Below are positions 32,801 to 40,200 of a stretch of DNA of 64,000 nucleotides, one piece after another. Both the position numbers and the translations under genes were made by a program. Origin of the DNA: Oxalobacteraceae bacterium. GTDB taxonomy: Bacteria; Pseudomonadota; Gammaproteobacteria; Burkholderiales; Burkholderiaceae_D. Below the pieces are notes generated by a model, which was given only the letters and a program-made list of their open reading frames with translations, had not been told where the DNA came from and did not search any database. Numbering within the stretch: the first letter of the stretch is position 1; each line of letters opens with the position of its first letter. Location of the stretch: the NCBI GenBank assembly GCA_027490725.1, contig JAIXXN010000059.1, positions 47,812-111,811 on the forward strand, written 5' to 3'.

Positions 32801-33514
32801 TCTTCGCTGGCCTACCTGAAGCGCTTCCCGATTGACAAGCTGAAAATCGACATCGCCTTTGTGCGCGAAGTCACCAGCAACCCCGATGATGCCGCCATTG
32901 TGCTAGCGATCATCAACATGGCGCACAGCATGCAGTTGCAGGTGATTGCCGAAGGGGTGGAAAAAGAGGCGCAACTGGCCTATCTGCGGCGCCACAACTG
33001 CGACGAGATGCAGGGCTATCTGTTCAGTCGGCCGCTGCCCGAGGACGAGTTCGAGCAGATGCTGCGCAATGGCCAGACCTTGCAGGCGCCAGATCTGGGG
33101 GGCCTGCAAGGCCAGCCCACGCTGCTGATTGTCGACGACGATGCCTTCATGCTGGAAGTGCTGGCCGATTTTCTGGCGCAGGACGGCTACCGCATCCTTA
33201 CCGCGCAAACTGCCGACGAGGGCTTCGACCTGCTGGCGCATAACCGCGTGCAGGTGATACTGTGCGACCAGTGCATGCCGATGATGAGCGGCACGGAATT
33301 CATGGAAAGGGTGAAAAATCTGGCACCCGATACCTTCCGCATCATGCTGTCGGCCTATGCCGATCTGTCGCCCATCATGGAAGCTATCAATCATGGCGCG
33401 ATCGACCGCTTCTACACCAAACCGTGGCAGGGCAGTGCTTTGCGCGAACATATCCGTGAGGGCTTCCGCCTGCAAACCCAGATGCACGGCGGGGCGGTGC
33501 TGGCAGCGCATTAG
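29894..33514 (+). CDS. REC-REC-GAF-PAS-GGDEF-EAL-REC composite c-di-GMP signalling protein
   Basis: A 1206-residue protein starting at GTG with AAGGAGG 6 bp upstream. Domains in order: receiver 1 (about 4-120, D53), receiver 2 (about 128-246, D178), coiled linker, GAF (about 330-490), PAS (about 510-625), GGDEF (about 632-795, RFGGDEF at 712-718 with inhibitory site R705-x-x-D708), EAL (about 808-1055, EVL at 842-844, DDFGTGYSS, AEGVE) and receiver 3 (about 1075-1195, D1125). Both cyclase and phosphodiesterase motifs look intact, so output may be switched by phosphorylation from the adjacent kinase. Receivers at both ends are unusual. Confidence 0.92.
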   Translation: MVAQILIIEDNATNLELMVYLLRAYGHSTLSAGDGEAGVALARQHRPDLIICDVHLPKLDGYGVLQALKADATMRHIPLLAVTALAMLGDREKLLAAGFDGYISKPVEPERFVAEIEGYLKPREQTAATILIVDDHVLNREFLRTLLGYDGHRLLEAGNGAEALRMVAAEQPDLVISDILMPNMDGYEFVTRLHADPATAHLPVIFYTAIYREREAMAVAQTCGVRWVLPKPSDPEVIRRTVQEALGMQVELASVAPAVVPEPPADGRLHHFDDKVAQYLDELETSSRQLSRIADQNGDVDSAASEHLERMTQRLTSSLSSLQAVSLRLTSLIELGIELGAERDPGALIEIGCRVAQNICVSKYACIGMLDSEASELSYFASCGAGVPARALATAPRSGVLGDLLERREPCRRNDLAGDPAVLGLPANHPAVHSFLGVPIASRERVHGWLYLVDKLGAEGFSEVDERVAATVAAQISVVYENLVLYEEIKQHHAQLTADMNARIRLDEDLRRFRLAMDATADAIFLLDRSGLCFVDVNATACRMLGYPREDFLRVHPNASTTGELEPLDELFRKLLSGEQTGAMSELQLVCQDGSLLAVEVQRRTLRSGSTWIMVAVARDITERKEAEQRLLKLAHFDTLTGLPNRSQFYASLGHSLHQAGEHGWSLAVLFLDVDRFKNVNDTLGHTIGDELLRQFSSRLVDCLRVRDTIGRFGGDEFAAILMLPEGAQAAVTVVDKIREALRQPFDLRGHEVTVTSSIGISVFPDDGADPDTLIQYADTAMYRAKEAGRDAFRFFTAEMNAQSIARLDLEIALRRAIDNQEFVLHFQPKVNIASGRISGAEVLIRWRRPGHGMVSPALFVPLLEETGLIVRVGNWVLREACRKIAEWGKSGVGAVHLSVNVSGIQFFVGGLEEEVLKVIREFDIAPELLELELTESSLMSNAEETITVLQHLKALGIRISIDDFGTGYSSLAYLKRFPIDKLKIDIAFVREVTSNPDDAAIVLAIINMAHSMQLQVIAEGVEKEAQLAYLRRHNCDEMQGYLFSRPLPEDEFEQMLRNGQTLQAPDLGGLQGQPTLLIVDDDAFMLEVLADFLAQDGYRILTAQTADEGFDLLAHNRVQVILCDQCMPMMSGTEFMERVKNLAPDTFRIMLSAYADLSPIMEAINHGAIDRFYTKPWQGSALREHIREGFRLQTQMHGGAVLAAH

Positions 33515-33580
33515 ATTCCCCGCTCTAGTTTTGCTGACTACAATAAAAAAATAACAAGGCAAAACTAAGGGGGACACACC

Positions 33581-33904
33581 ATGATTAAAAAGTTAAAGCC
33601 TGATGATGACGAACAGCGCATGACCGAGGCGGTCCGCATGTCGTCGCAGGAAATCTGGCAGGCTGGCCTGCATGCCTTTGCCAGGGCGCAGGAAGAGGGC
33701 GGCAAACAATTCTCCATGCAGATCTTCGAACAGCGGGTGCTGCGTGCGCTGAGTGCCATCGGCGTGCCCACGGCCGAGGAGGTGGCGCGCCTGCAGGCGC
33801 GGGTCGACGAGCTGAGCGCCCAACTGGCAGCGCTGACGGCCAGCCAGAATGGGGCCGCGCAAGCGCCGGACCGGGCTGCGGGGCGCAAGCCGAGTTGCCC
33901 CTAA
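33581..33904 (+). CDS. Phasin-like polyhydroxyalkanoate granule protein (PhaF/PhaI-type)
   Basis: A 107-residue protein resembling the PF05597 phasin region: SSQEIWQAGLHAFARAQEEGGKQFSMQIFEQRVLRALSAIGVPTAEEVARLQARVDELSAQLAAL. The first part gives the amphipathic granule-binding helix and the second a leucine-zipper-like oligomerisation helix. AGGGGG precedes the ATG. It is shorter than usual and lacks the Ala/Lys-rich PhaF tail. It is followed by a TetR regulator, a frequent arrangement for PHA genes; no PHA synthase is in the window. Confidence 0.75.
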   Translation: MIKKLKPDDDEQRMTEAVRMSSQEIWQAGLHAFARAQEEGGKQFSMQIFEQRVLRALSAIGVPTAEEVARLQARVDELSAQLAALTASQNGAAQAPDRAAGRKPSCP

Positions 33905-34010
33905 CTTTCCGTATCAAGCCCGTATGTGCAGCTAAAAGCCCCGACAGATATTTCTAAGTTCGGGGTATCGGTGTTATGCTTGCAGGAGAATAAACAGAGG
34001 TTTCCTTGCT

Positions 34011-34676
34011 ATGCTACAAAAAGCACCCCGCCGTACCCGCGAACGCATACTCGAACTGTCGCTGCGCTTGTTTAATGAATTTGGCGAGCCGAATATCACG
34101 ACCACCGTGATCGCCGAAGAAATGAATATCTCGCCGGGAAATCTGTACTACCATTTCCGTAATAAGGACGACATCGTCAATTCCATCTTCGTGCAGTTCG
34201 AGGCGGAGATTAACCGGATTCTGACCGTGCCGGACGGGCGTCGTTCGAATATCGAAGACGTCTGGCTGTATCTGCACCTGATGTTCGAGCTGATCTGGCG
34301 CTACCGTTTCTTCTACCGCGACCTGAATGACCTGCTGTCGCGCAACCGTAAGCTGGAACTGCATTTCAAGCAGATTCTGGCGCACAAAATCAAAGTCGCC
34401 AAGCAGCTGTGCGAAGATTTACGCAGCGAGCAATCGCTGGAAGCGTCGGACATGGCGATCGATGCCATGGCCACCAATATGGTGGTGGTGGCAACCTACT
34501 GGCTGTCCTACGAATATGTGCGCAACCCGCGCAAATACAGCGAGCAGCAATCGATGGCCGATGCGCTGGCGCGCGGCTGCTATCAGGTGCTGTCGCAGAT
34601 CGGTCCGTATCTGCGCAATGAAACCAGTTTGCTGTTCCAGAAACTGTCCGAAGAATATCTGAAGAAGCTCAAGTAG
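34011..34676 (+). CDS. TetR/AcrR family transcriptional regulator
   Basis: A 221-residue regulator. The N-terminal TetR helix-turn-helix spans about 10-55 (TRERILELSLRLFNEFGEPNITTTVIAEEMNISPGNLYYHFRNKDDIV). The C-terminal ligand-binding part is helical with DVWLYLHLMFELIWRYRFFYRDLNDLL, of the type seen in Burkholderiales regulators near lipid or PHA metabolism. It lies 106 bp after the phasin-like gene and 16 bp before a TPR-like gene. Target and ligand are unknown. Confidence 0.88.
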   Translation: MLQKAPRRTRERILELSLRLFNEFGEPNITTTVIAEEMNISPGNLYYHFRNKDDIVNSIFVQFEAEINRILTVPDGRRSNIEDVWLYLHLMFELIWRYRFFYRDLNDLLSRNRKLELHFKQILAHKIKVAKQLCEDLRSEQSLEASDMAIDAMATNMVVVATYWLSYEYVRNPRKYSEQQSMADALARGCYQVLSQIGPYLRNETSLLFQKLSEEYLKKLK

Positions 34677-34692
34677 GCGGGCGGAGATTGCC

Positions 34693-35478
34693 ATGGCGTG
34701 GACCCCTTTTCCCTATCCTGATCCCGCCTACGTGCACACGCCGGCCAGTCTGGCGCTGGCGTGGCCGCGTCTGCACGCCGGTGACTGCGAAGCGTGGCCG
34801 CAGAATCCCCGGCTGGTGGAAGCGTGGATTGCCTTCCATGCTGGCGAATTCGAGCATGCGGCGCGGATCGGCCTCGATGTCGGCGTGAATGGCTATGCCG
34901 TGGCGCACAAAGCCATCTGCATCTACGCCCAGTATCTGGAACCGAGCCTGATGAAGAAGCTGGCCACCTTCGAGTGTGTGGCCGAGCGCTGCGAGCGTCA
35001 GCAACTGGAACAGCCCGATAACCCGGCCGGTTTCTACTGGCATGCCTATGCGCTAGGCCAGTATTCGCAAGGTATTTCCGTGGTCAAGGCGCTGGCACAG
35101 GGACTCGGCGCCAAGGTGCGCGGCAGTCTGGAAACTGCCATCCGGCTGGCGCCGCAACGCGCCGACGCCCAGGTGGCGCTGGGCATCTACCATGCTGAAA
35201 TTATCGATAAGGCCGGCGCACTGCTGGGTGGTTTGACCTATGGCGCGAAAAAAGACGACAGCTATGCCGCTTTCGAGCGGGCGCTGGCACTGACGCCGGA
35301 TTCGGCCATCGTCAAAGTCCGCTATGCGCGGGCGCTGCAAATGCTGGACGGCAAACGCAAGCAGGAGCAGGTGCAAGCCCTGTATCAGGCGGCGGCGCGT
35401 TGCGTTGCGCAGGATGCGCTGGAACGACTCGATGCCGATCTGGTTCGGCGACAACTGGAAGAGGAAGTTAGGATTTGA
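34693..35478 (+). CDS. TPR-like repeat protein
   Basis: A 261-residue soluble protein with TPR-type helical pairs (LVEAWIAFHAGEFEHAARIGLD, RADAQVALGIYHAEIIDKAG, DSYAAFERALALTPDSAIVKVRYARAL). TPR proteins are interaction scaffolds; no partner is evident. It starts 16 bp after the TetR gene, and its stop overlaps the TTG start of the LOG-family gene (TTGA), so tetR, this gene and LOG probably form an operon. Confidence 0.75.
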   Translation: MAWTPFPYPDPAYVHTPASLALAWPRLHAGDCEAWPQNPRLVEAWIAFHAGEFEHAARIGLDVGVNGYAVAHKAICIYAQYLEPSLMKKLATFECVAERCERQQLEQPDNPAGFYWHAYALGQYSQGISVVKALAQGLGAKVRGSLETAIRLAPQRADAQVALGIYHAEIIDKAGALLGGLTYGAKKDDSYAAFERALALTPDSAIVKVRYARALQMLDGKRKQEQVQALYQAAARCVAQDALERLDADLVRRQLEEEVRI

Positions 35479-36020
35479 AAACGATTTGTGTGTATTGCGG
35501 GGCTAATCCCGGCAACCATCCCCGGTATGCCGAGGCGGCACGGGCACTCGGACAGGCCATGGTGGCGCAGAATCTGGCGCTGGTGTACGGCGGCGGTAAT
35601 GTCGGCCTGATGGGCATTATTGCCGATGAAGTGCTGAAGCTCGGTGGCGAGGTGACGGGCGTGATTCCCACCAACCTGGTCGAGCGCGAGGTCGGGCATA
35701 CCGGCCTGACGCGCCAGTTCATCGTCAAGGATATGCATGAACGCAAGGCCATGATGGCCAGTCTGTCGGATGGTTTTATCGCCATGCCGGGCGGCATGGG
35801 CACGCTGGAAGAACTGTTCGAAATGCTGACCTGGTCGCAACTGGGGCTGCACCGCAAACCGGTGGGGCTGCTGAATGTGGACGGGTTCTACGATCAGCTC
35901 AGTGCTTTTATCGCCCATGCCAGCGGCGAAGGCTTTATCCGTTCCCAGCACGTGGCACTGATGCAGGTCGAGGCTGACCCTGAAGGTCTGCTGCAACGTT
36001 TGAAAGCCAGCTGCGCCTGA
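35475..36020 (+). CDS. LOG family protein (TIGR00730 Rossmann fold, nucleoside 5'-monophosphate phosphoribohydrolase)
   Basis: A 181-residue Rossmann-fold protein with the family signature PGGMGTLEELFEMLTWSQLG and N-terminal ICVYCGANPGNHPRY plus LVYGGGNVGLMG. LOG enzymes cleave N6-modified AMP or AMP to base and ribose 5-phosphate. Start is TTG, overlapping the stop of the TPR-like gene. A hairpin without T-run follows the stop. Confidence 0.9.
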   Translation: MKTICVYCGANPGNHPRYAEAARALGQAMVAQNLALVYGGGNVGLMGIIADEVLKLGGEVTGVIPTNLVEREVGHTGLTRQFIVKDMHERKAMMASLSDGFIAMPGGMGTLEELFEMLTWSQLGLHRKPVGLLNVDGFYDQLSAFIAHASGEGFIRSQHVALMQVEADPEGLLQRLKASCA

Positions 36021-36021
36021 T

Positions 36022-36042
36022 GCCGGGCGGTGTTCGCCCGGC
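36022..36042 (+). terminator. Hairpin after the LOG gene, no U-tract
   Basis: A perfect 8-bp stem GCCGGGCG / CGCCCGGC with loop GTGTT begins 1 bp after the stop codon. It lacks a T-run. Confidence 0.5.
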
Positions 36043-36101
36043 TGCCTGAGTCCCGCTGCGTGGGTGCGGCGCCTTTGCTTCGGCGGCTTCGCTTCGCTAG
36101 C

Positions 36102-36611
36102 CTAGGTCCACAGCTTGCCACCCGCGCTGTCCAGATGGGTCAGATACAGACGCAGGTCGAATTCGTACTGGTGATAATTCGGCTCCATGTGGGTGCACAG
36201 CTGGTAGAAGGCTTTGTCGTGCTGCTTTTCCTTCAGGTGGGCCAGTTCGTGTACTGCGATCATGGTGAGGAACTCCTGCGGCACCGCCTTGAACATGGTG
36301 GCGACACGGATCTCGTGTTTCGCCTTCAGCTTGCCACCCTGTACCCGCGCGATCGAGGTATGCAAACCCAGCGCATGGTGGATCACATGGATCTTGCTGT
36401 CGTATTCGACCTTGTTGATCGGCTCGGCATTGCGCAGAAATGCGTTCTTTAATTCCTGTACGTACTGGTAGAGCGCCTTGTCGGTGCGGCAGTCGTGCGC
36501 CTTGCTGTAGCGGCTCAGCAGCACGGTGGCAAGCTTGTCCTGTGCCATCAGTTGCGTCACTTGCTGCTGGGTTTGTTCGGAATAGGCACTCAGGTACTTC
36601 AGGCGGGACAT
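36102..36611 (-). CDS. YgjP-like zinc metallopeptidase (M48/DUF45 type)
   Basis: A 169-residue protein with the metal motif H-E-L-A-H in IAVHELAHLKEKQHDKAFYQLC, where the later His is the third ligand position typical of YgjP/SprT-like proteins. The middle part VEYDSKIHVIHHALGLHTSIARVQGGKLKAKHEIRVATMF forms the preceding beta sheet. The start at 36611 (MSRLKYLS) is a choice between in-frame ATGs; no Shine-Dalgarno is clear. Activity is unproven for the family. Confidence 0.8.
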   Translation of the reverse strand: MSRLKYLSAYSEQTQQQVTQLMAQDKLATVLLSRYSKAHDCRTDKALYQYVQELKNAFLRNAEPINKVEYDSKIHVIHHALGLHTSIARVQGGKLKAKHEIRVATMFKAVPQEFLTMIAVHELAHLKEKQHDKAFYQLCTHMEPNYHQYEFDLRLYLTHLDSAGGKLWT

Positions 36612-36688
36612 GGCAAGTTCGGGATAATGAAACAGGCGTGAATGTACCACAGCTGGCTAACTGCCTGAAAAAGCAGTGTTTTCCCAAT

Positions 36689-36712
36689 CGCTATATAATT
36701 AACTTTATTACG
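36689..36712 (+). promoter_or_regulatory. Putative ModE operator overlapping the modA -10
   Basis: CGCTATATA (36689-36697) and TTTATTACG (36703-36711) form an imperfect inverted repeat around ATTAA, resembling known ModE half-sites (CGNTATATA). A TATAAT hexamer (36694-36699) lies inside the left half, so bound molybdate-ModE would block polymerase. It sits about 40 bp upstream of modA. Confidence 0.5.
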
Positions 36713-36749
36713 GTTGTCTGGATTGTGCTGGACTCTCAGGGAGGCAGAT

Positions 36750-37505
36750 ATGCGGCGTAGAACTTCGGGGATCTTGCTGGCACTGGCGCTGGTGCTGCCA
36801 GCGATGCCGGTGCTGGCGCTGGAGATTACGGTCTCGGCGGCGGCCAGTCTGGGCAATGCCTTCAAGGAGATCGGCGCCGCCTATGAAAAGCAGCACCCCG
36901 GCGATAAAGTCCTGTTCAATTTCGCCGCCTCGGATGCGCTGGTGCAGCAGATCGCCAAGGGTGCACCGGTCGATGTGCTGGCTTCGGCTGATCAGGAGTC
37001 CATGGATAAGGCAGACAGCCTGAAATTACTGGCAGCGGGGACGCGGCGCAACTTCGCCAGTAATACCCTGGTGCTGGTGCAGCCGGCCGATAGCAAGCTG
37101 GCGCTGCGCGGCTTACGCGATCTGACGGGCGCGGCGGTGCAGCGGGTCGCGCTGGGGAATCCGGCCAGCGTGCCGGCCGGGCGCTATGCGCGCGCCGCAC
37201 TCGAACAGGCTGGCCTGTGGCCCGCCGTGCTCGATAAGCTGATCTACGCCAGTTCGGTACGTCAGTGCCTCGACTATGTGGCGCGCGGCGAGGTCGATGC
37301 CGGTCTGGTATATGGCACCGATGCGGCGCTGATGAAGGACAAGGTGCAAGTACTGGCGACCTTGCCGACTGCCACCCCGATCAGCTACCCGATCGCCGTG
37401 ATCGGCGCGGCAGCGCAGGCAACGGCGGGGCGCCGCTTCGCCGACTTCGTGCAAGCCCCGGCGGGGCAGGCAATTCTGGCACGCTACGGATTCGGGCGCC
37501 CGTAA
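36750..37505 (+). CDS. modA: Molybdate ABC transporter periplasmic binding protein ModA
   Basis: A 251-residue protein with a Sec signal peptide (RRRTSGILLALALVLPAMPVLA) and a type II periplasmic-binding fold: ITVSAAASLGNAFKEIG, FAASDALVQQIAKGAPVDVLASAD, LGNPASVPAGRYARAAL and LVYGTDAALM are standard ModA segments with the oxyanion-binding Ser residues. AGGGAGG lies 6 bp before the ATG at 36750. First gene of modABC-modE. Confidence 0.94.
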   Translation: MRRRTSGILLALALVLPAMPVLALEITVSAAASLGNAFKEIGAAYEKQHPGDKVLFNFAASDALVQQIAKGAPVDVLASADQESMDKADSLKLLAAGTRRNFASNTLVLVQPADSKLALRGLRDLTGAAVQRVALGNPASVPAGRYARAALEQAGLWPAVLDKLIYASSVRQCLDYVARGEVDAGLVYGTDAALMKDKVQVLATLPTATPISYPIAVIGAAAQATAGRRFADFVQAPAGQAILARYGFGRP

Positions 37506-38219
37506 ATGCCGACCAACGAGGTGATGACCATGCTGGCCAATCTGCTTGCTGAGCCGGCCTGGACGGCGTTAGGCCTGTCGCTCAAGGTGGCTTGCTGGGC
37601 CACGCTGATCGATCTGGTGCTCGGTGTCGGCTTCGGCTATCTGCTGGCGCGCAAGCGGTTTCCCGGCCGCGAACTGCTGGATGCCGTACTCACCTTGCCG
37701 ATGGTGATGCCGCCCACTGTGCTCGGTTACTACCTGCTGGTGCTGATCGGCCGGCACGGTCCACTGGGAGCATGGTTGCAGCAACACTTTGGCATCCAGC
37801 TGATTTTTACCTGGCAGGCGGCGGTGATCGCGGCTGCCGTGGTGGCCTTCCCGCTGGTATTGAAAGGGGCGCGCGCCGCCTTCGAAGCGGTGGATACCCA
37901 GCTGGAACAGGCTGCCTATGTACTGGGCTTGTCGCCGTGGGCGGTATTCCTGCGTGTGACGCTGCCGCTGGCCTGGCGCGGTGTGCTGGGCGGCACGTTG
38001 CTGGCCTTCGCCCGCTCGATGGGGGAGTTCGGTGCCACGCTGATGGTGGCGGGCAGTATCGCGGGCAAAACCCAGACCCTCTCGATTGCCGTGTATGAAG
38101 CTGTGCAGGCCGGGCAGGACGATACCGCCAATCTGCTGGTGATGATTACCTCGCTGGTATGCATTATCGTGCTGGTCAGCGCTAACCGGCTCACGCCCAA
38201 CCGTAACCCGCAGGTGTGA
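37506..38219 (+). CDS. modB: Molybdate ABC transporter permease ModB
   Basis: A 237-residue inner-membrane permease with about five helices and the EAA loop (EQAAYVLGLSPWAVFLRVTLPLAWRGVLGG) that contacts the ATPase. It begins directly after the modA stop; a second in-frame ATG at 37530 (MLANLLAEPAW) is an equally plausible start. Standard length for ModB. Confidence 0.94.
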   Translation: MPTNEVMTMLANLLAEPAWTALGLSLKVACWATLIDLVLGVGFGYLLARKRFPGRELLDAVLTLPMVMPPTVLGYYLLVLIGRHGPLGAWLQQHFGIQLIFTWQAAVIAAAVVAFPLVLKGARAAFEAVDTQLEQAAYVLGLSPWAVFLRVTLPLAWRGVLGGTLLAFARSMGEFGATLMVAGSIAGKTQTLSIAVYEAVQAGQDDTANLLVMITSLVCIIVLVSANRLTPNRNPQV

Positions 38220-38220
38220 A

Positions 38221-38910
38221 ATGACGATCGCCGTTGATATCCAAAAAACCGTGAGTGCCGCAGGACGCCGCTTTACCCTGCAGGCGCGCTTCACTTCTAG
38301 CAGCCAGCGGGTGGTGATTTATGGTGCTTCGGGCGCGGGCAAAAGCATGCTGCTCAAAGCACTGGCGGGATTGCTGACGCCCGATCAGGGCCGCATCGAA
38401 CTGGGCGGGCAAGCGCTGTACTGCTCCGCGCAAGGCATCAACCTGCCGCCTCAGCAGCGTCAACTGGCCTATCTGTTTCAGGATTACGCCTTATTCCCGC
38501 ATCTCAATGTGCGACAGAACATTGCCTTCGGACTGCAGCGGGGCTGGCGCAACCCGTCCGCGACGGCTGCGCAGGAGGCGCTGCGCTACTGGTTGCAGGC
38601 GCTGGAACTGGAGCCGCTGGCCGAATTGTTGCCGCATCAGTTGTCGGGCGGTCAGCGGCAGCGGGTGGCACTGGCCCGTGCACTGGCGCCGGCACCGCGC
38701 GCCTTGCTGCTGGATGAGCCGTTTGCCGCACTGGACCCGGCGCTGCGCCAGCGTATGCGCGCCCAGCTCGACGCCTTGCAGCGCCAGTTAGCGATTCCGA
38801 TGCTGCTGATTACCCACGATAACGAGGATGTGCAAGCGTTTGGCGAACACCGGCTGTGCATGGAGCAGGGCCGCCTGATCGATAGCGGCAGCGTGGAGGG
38901 GGGGGCATGA
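38221..38910 (+). CDS. modC: Molybdate ABC transporter ATP-binding protein ModC, short form without TOBE domain
   Basis: A 229-residue ABC ATPase with Walker A GASGAGKS, Q-loop LFQDYALFPHLN, signature LSGGQRQR, Walker B ALLLDEPFAALD and switch His (LLITHDNED). E. coli ModC is about 350 residues because of a C-terminal TOBE/Mop domain that binds molybdate; that domain is absent here. The next gene, which overlaps by 4 bp, carries two such domains. Trans-inhibition by molybdate would therefore be missing or supplied by another protein. Confidence 0.9.
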   Translation: MTIAVDIQKTVSAAGRRFTLQARFTSSSQRVVIYGASGAGKSMLLKALAGLLTPDQGRIELGGQALYCSAQGINLPPQQRQLAYLFQDYALFPHLNVRQNIAFGLQRGWRNPSATAAQEALRYWLQALELEPLAELLPHQLSGGQRQRVALARALAPAPRALLLDEPFAALDPALRQRMRAQLDALQRQLAIPMLLITHDNEDVQAFGEHRLCMEQGRLIDSGSVEGGA

Positions 38911-39758
38911 GACCCGAAGGACAGACTAAGCAAACTAAGCAGACCAAGCAGCCGGAGCCGACGGAGATGGCGCTGGAGGGCCATGTCTGGATGACCATCG
39001 ATGGTCAGAAGCTAGGGGGGAGCGAACGCATGGCTTTGCTGGCGGCCATTGCCGAACATGGCTCCATCACAGCGGCGGCCAAGGCCGTCGGCCTCAGTTA
39101 TAAGGGCGCATGGGACGCGATCGAGGCGATGAATAATTTAGCCGGGATGCCGCTGCTGGAACGGCTGGCCGGCGGCAAAGGTGGTGGTGGCACACGTCTG
39201 ACGGCACGGGGACAGCAACTGGTGGAGAACTTCGTCAAGATCGAGCAGGCGCACCAGCGCTTTGTCGCGGCCCTGAGTAGTCAGTCGCACGCACTAGCCG
39301 ATGATTTTTTACTGATCAGGAATCTCGCCATGAAAACCAGTGCCCGTAACCAGTTCAGCGGCAAGGTCGTGTCGCTACAGCGGGGCGCCGTGAATGATGA
39401 AGTCACGCTGGCCATTACGGGTGGCCTGCAGATTGTCGCCACCATCACGCGCGATAGCAGTGACAGTCTGGAACTGCTTCCCGGTGCCGCAGCATGGGCG
39501 CTGATCAAAGCGAGTTCGATCATCGTCGTGACTGAGATGGGGGAGGCGCGCTTTTCCGCCCGCAATCAGTTGAGCGGCACCATCACGCGGGTGCAGGAAG
39601 GCGCGGTGAATACGGAAGTGAGTATCGAAATGCCGGGTGGCGCCACCATTGCGGCGATCGTCACGCGCACGAGCGGCGAGTCGCTGGGGCTAGTGGAGGG
39701 GATGTCGGCCAGCGCCATTTTCAAGGCGTCAGCCGTCATTGTGGGCACTTCAGCCTGA
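38907..39758 (+). CDS. modE: Molybdate-responsive regulator ModE with tandem Mop domains
   Basis: A 283-residue regulator. After a repeat tail (QTK three times, 6-14), residues 25-130 are the LysR-like winged helix of ModE (KLGGSERMALLAAIAEHGSITAAAKAVGLSYKGAWDAIEAMN). Two Mop/TOBE domains follow: SARNQFSGKVVSLQRGAVNDEVTLAI and SARNQLSGTITRVQEGAVNTEVSIEM. Molybdate-bound ModE represses modABC. Placement as the last gene of the operon fits autoregulation through the site upstream of modA. Confidence 0.93.
   Translation: MRPEGQTKQTKQTKQPEPTEMALEGHVWMTIDGQKLGGSERMALLAAIAEHGSITAAAKAVGLSYKGAWDAIEAMNNLAGMPLLERLAGGKGGGGTRLTARGQQLVENFVKIEQAHQRFVAALSSQSHALADDFLLIRNLAMKTSARNQFSGKVVSLQRGAVNDEVTLAITGGLQIVATITRDSSDSLELLPGAAAWALIKASSIIVVTEMGEARFSARNQLSGTITRVQEGAVNTEVSIEMPGGATIAAIVTRTSGESLGLVEGMSASAIFKASAVIVGTSA
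38922..38948 (+). repeat. 9-bp tandem repeat encoding QTK, three units
   Basis: CAGACTAAG, CAAACTAAG and CAGACCAAG follow one another in the modE frame, giving QTKQTKQTK at residues 6-14, ahead of the DNA-binding domain. Confidence 0.9.
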
Positions 39759-39776
39759 ACGATTGCGGCGGCGACT

Positions 39777-39793
39777 GCGGCGCCGGGCGCCGC
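39777..39793. terminator. GC-rich hairpin between convergent modE and KGG genes
   Basis: A 7-bp stem GCGGCGC / GCGCCGC with loop CGG lies in the 51-bp gap between converging genes. There is no T-run, so efficiency is uncertain. Confidence 0.45.
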
Positions 39794-39809
39794 CTTGCAG
39801 ATTTGCGCA

Positions 39810-40094
39810 TCAGGAGGCTTTATCGGCTTTGGCACGTGCTGCCGATTGGCGGCTTTCGCCCCCTTTGCGCCCGATCTCGGCCATGTGGGCACGATCCCGG
39901 CTGACCGCCTCGCCGCCTTTCTGGCCAGCGCGACGCGCTTCCTCACTATCGAATTCGTGCGCCGTGCCTTTCTGGTGAGCAGCTTGCCCGCCCTTGCTGG
40001 CAATGCTGCGCTGGGTCGCTTCGTCCATCGCTGCAAAGCCCCGCTTGGCCGTGCCCTTGGTTTTTGCGCTCTCGTTGCCTGTATTACTGGCCAT
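39810..40094 (-). CDS. KGG-repeat stress-induced protein
   Basis: A 94-residue hydrophilic protein with three KGG motifs (SKGGQAAHQKG, RAGQKGGEAVSRD, IGRKGGESRQ), like GsiB/YciG-type desiccation or general-stress proteins. It is probably disordered and cytosolic. A strong AGGAGG lies 4 bp before the ATG. No GTAC box is seen in its upstream region, so it is not an obvious member of the regulon proposed for the 2-13 kb block. Confidence 0.86.
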   Translation of the reverse strand: MASNTGNESAKTKGTAKRGFAAMDEATQRSIASKGGQAAHQKGTAHEFDSEEARRAGQKGGEAVSRDRAHMAEIGRKGGESRQSAARAKADKAS

Positions 40095-40200
40095 ATGACC
40101 TCCTCGTAGTTGTGGTGACCTTGCATCTGGGGCGGGCAGTATTACCTTTCCCGTATGATTAGAGAGGCAAGGTTGACGAAAGTTCCATTTCGTCCGCCGA

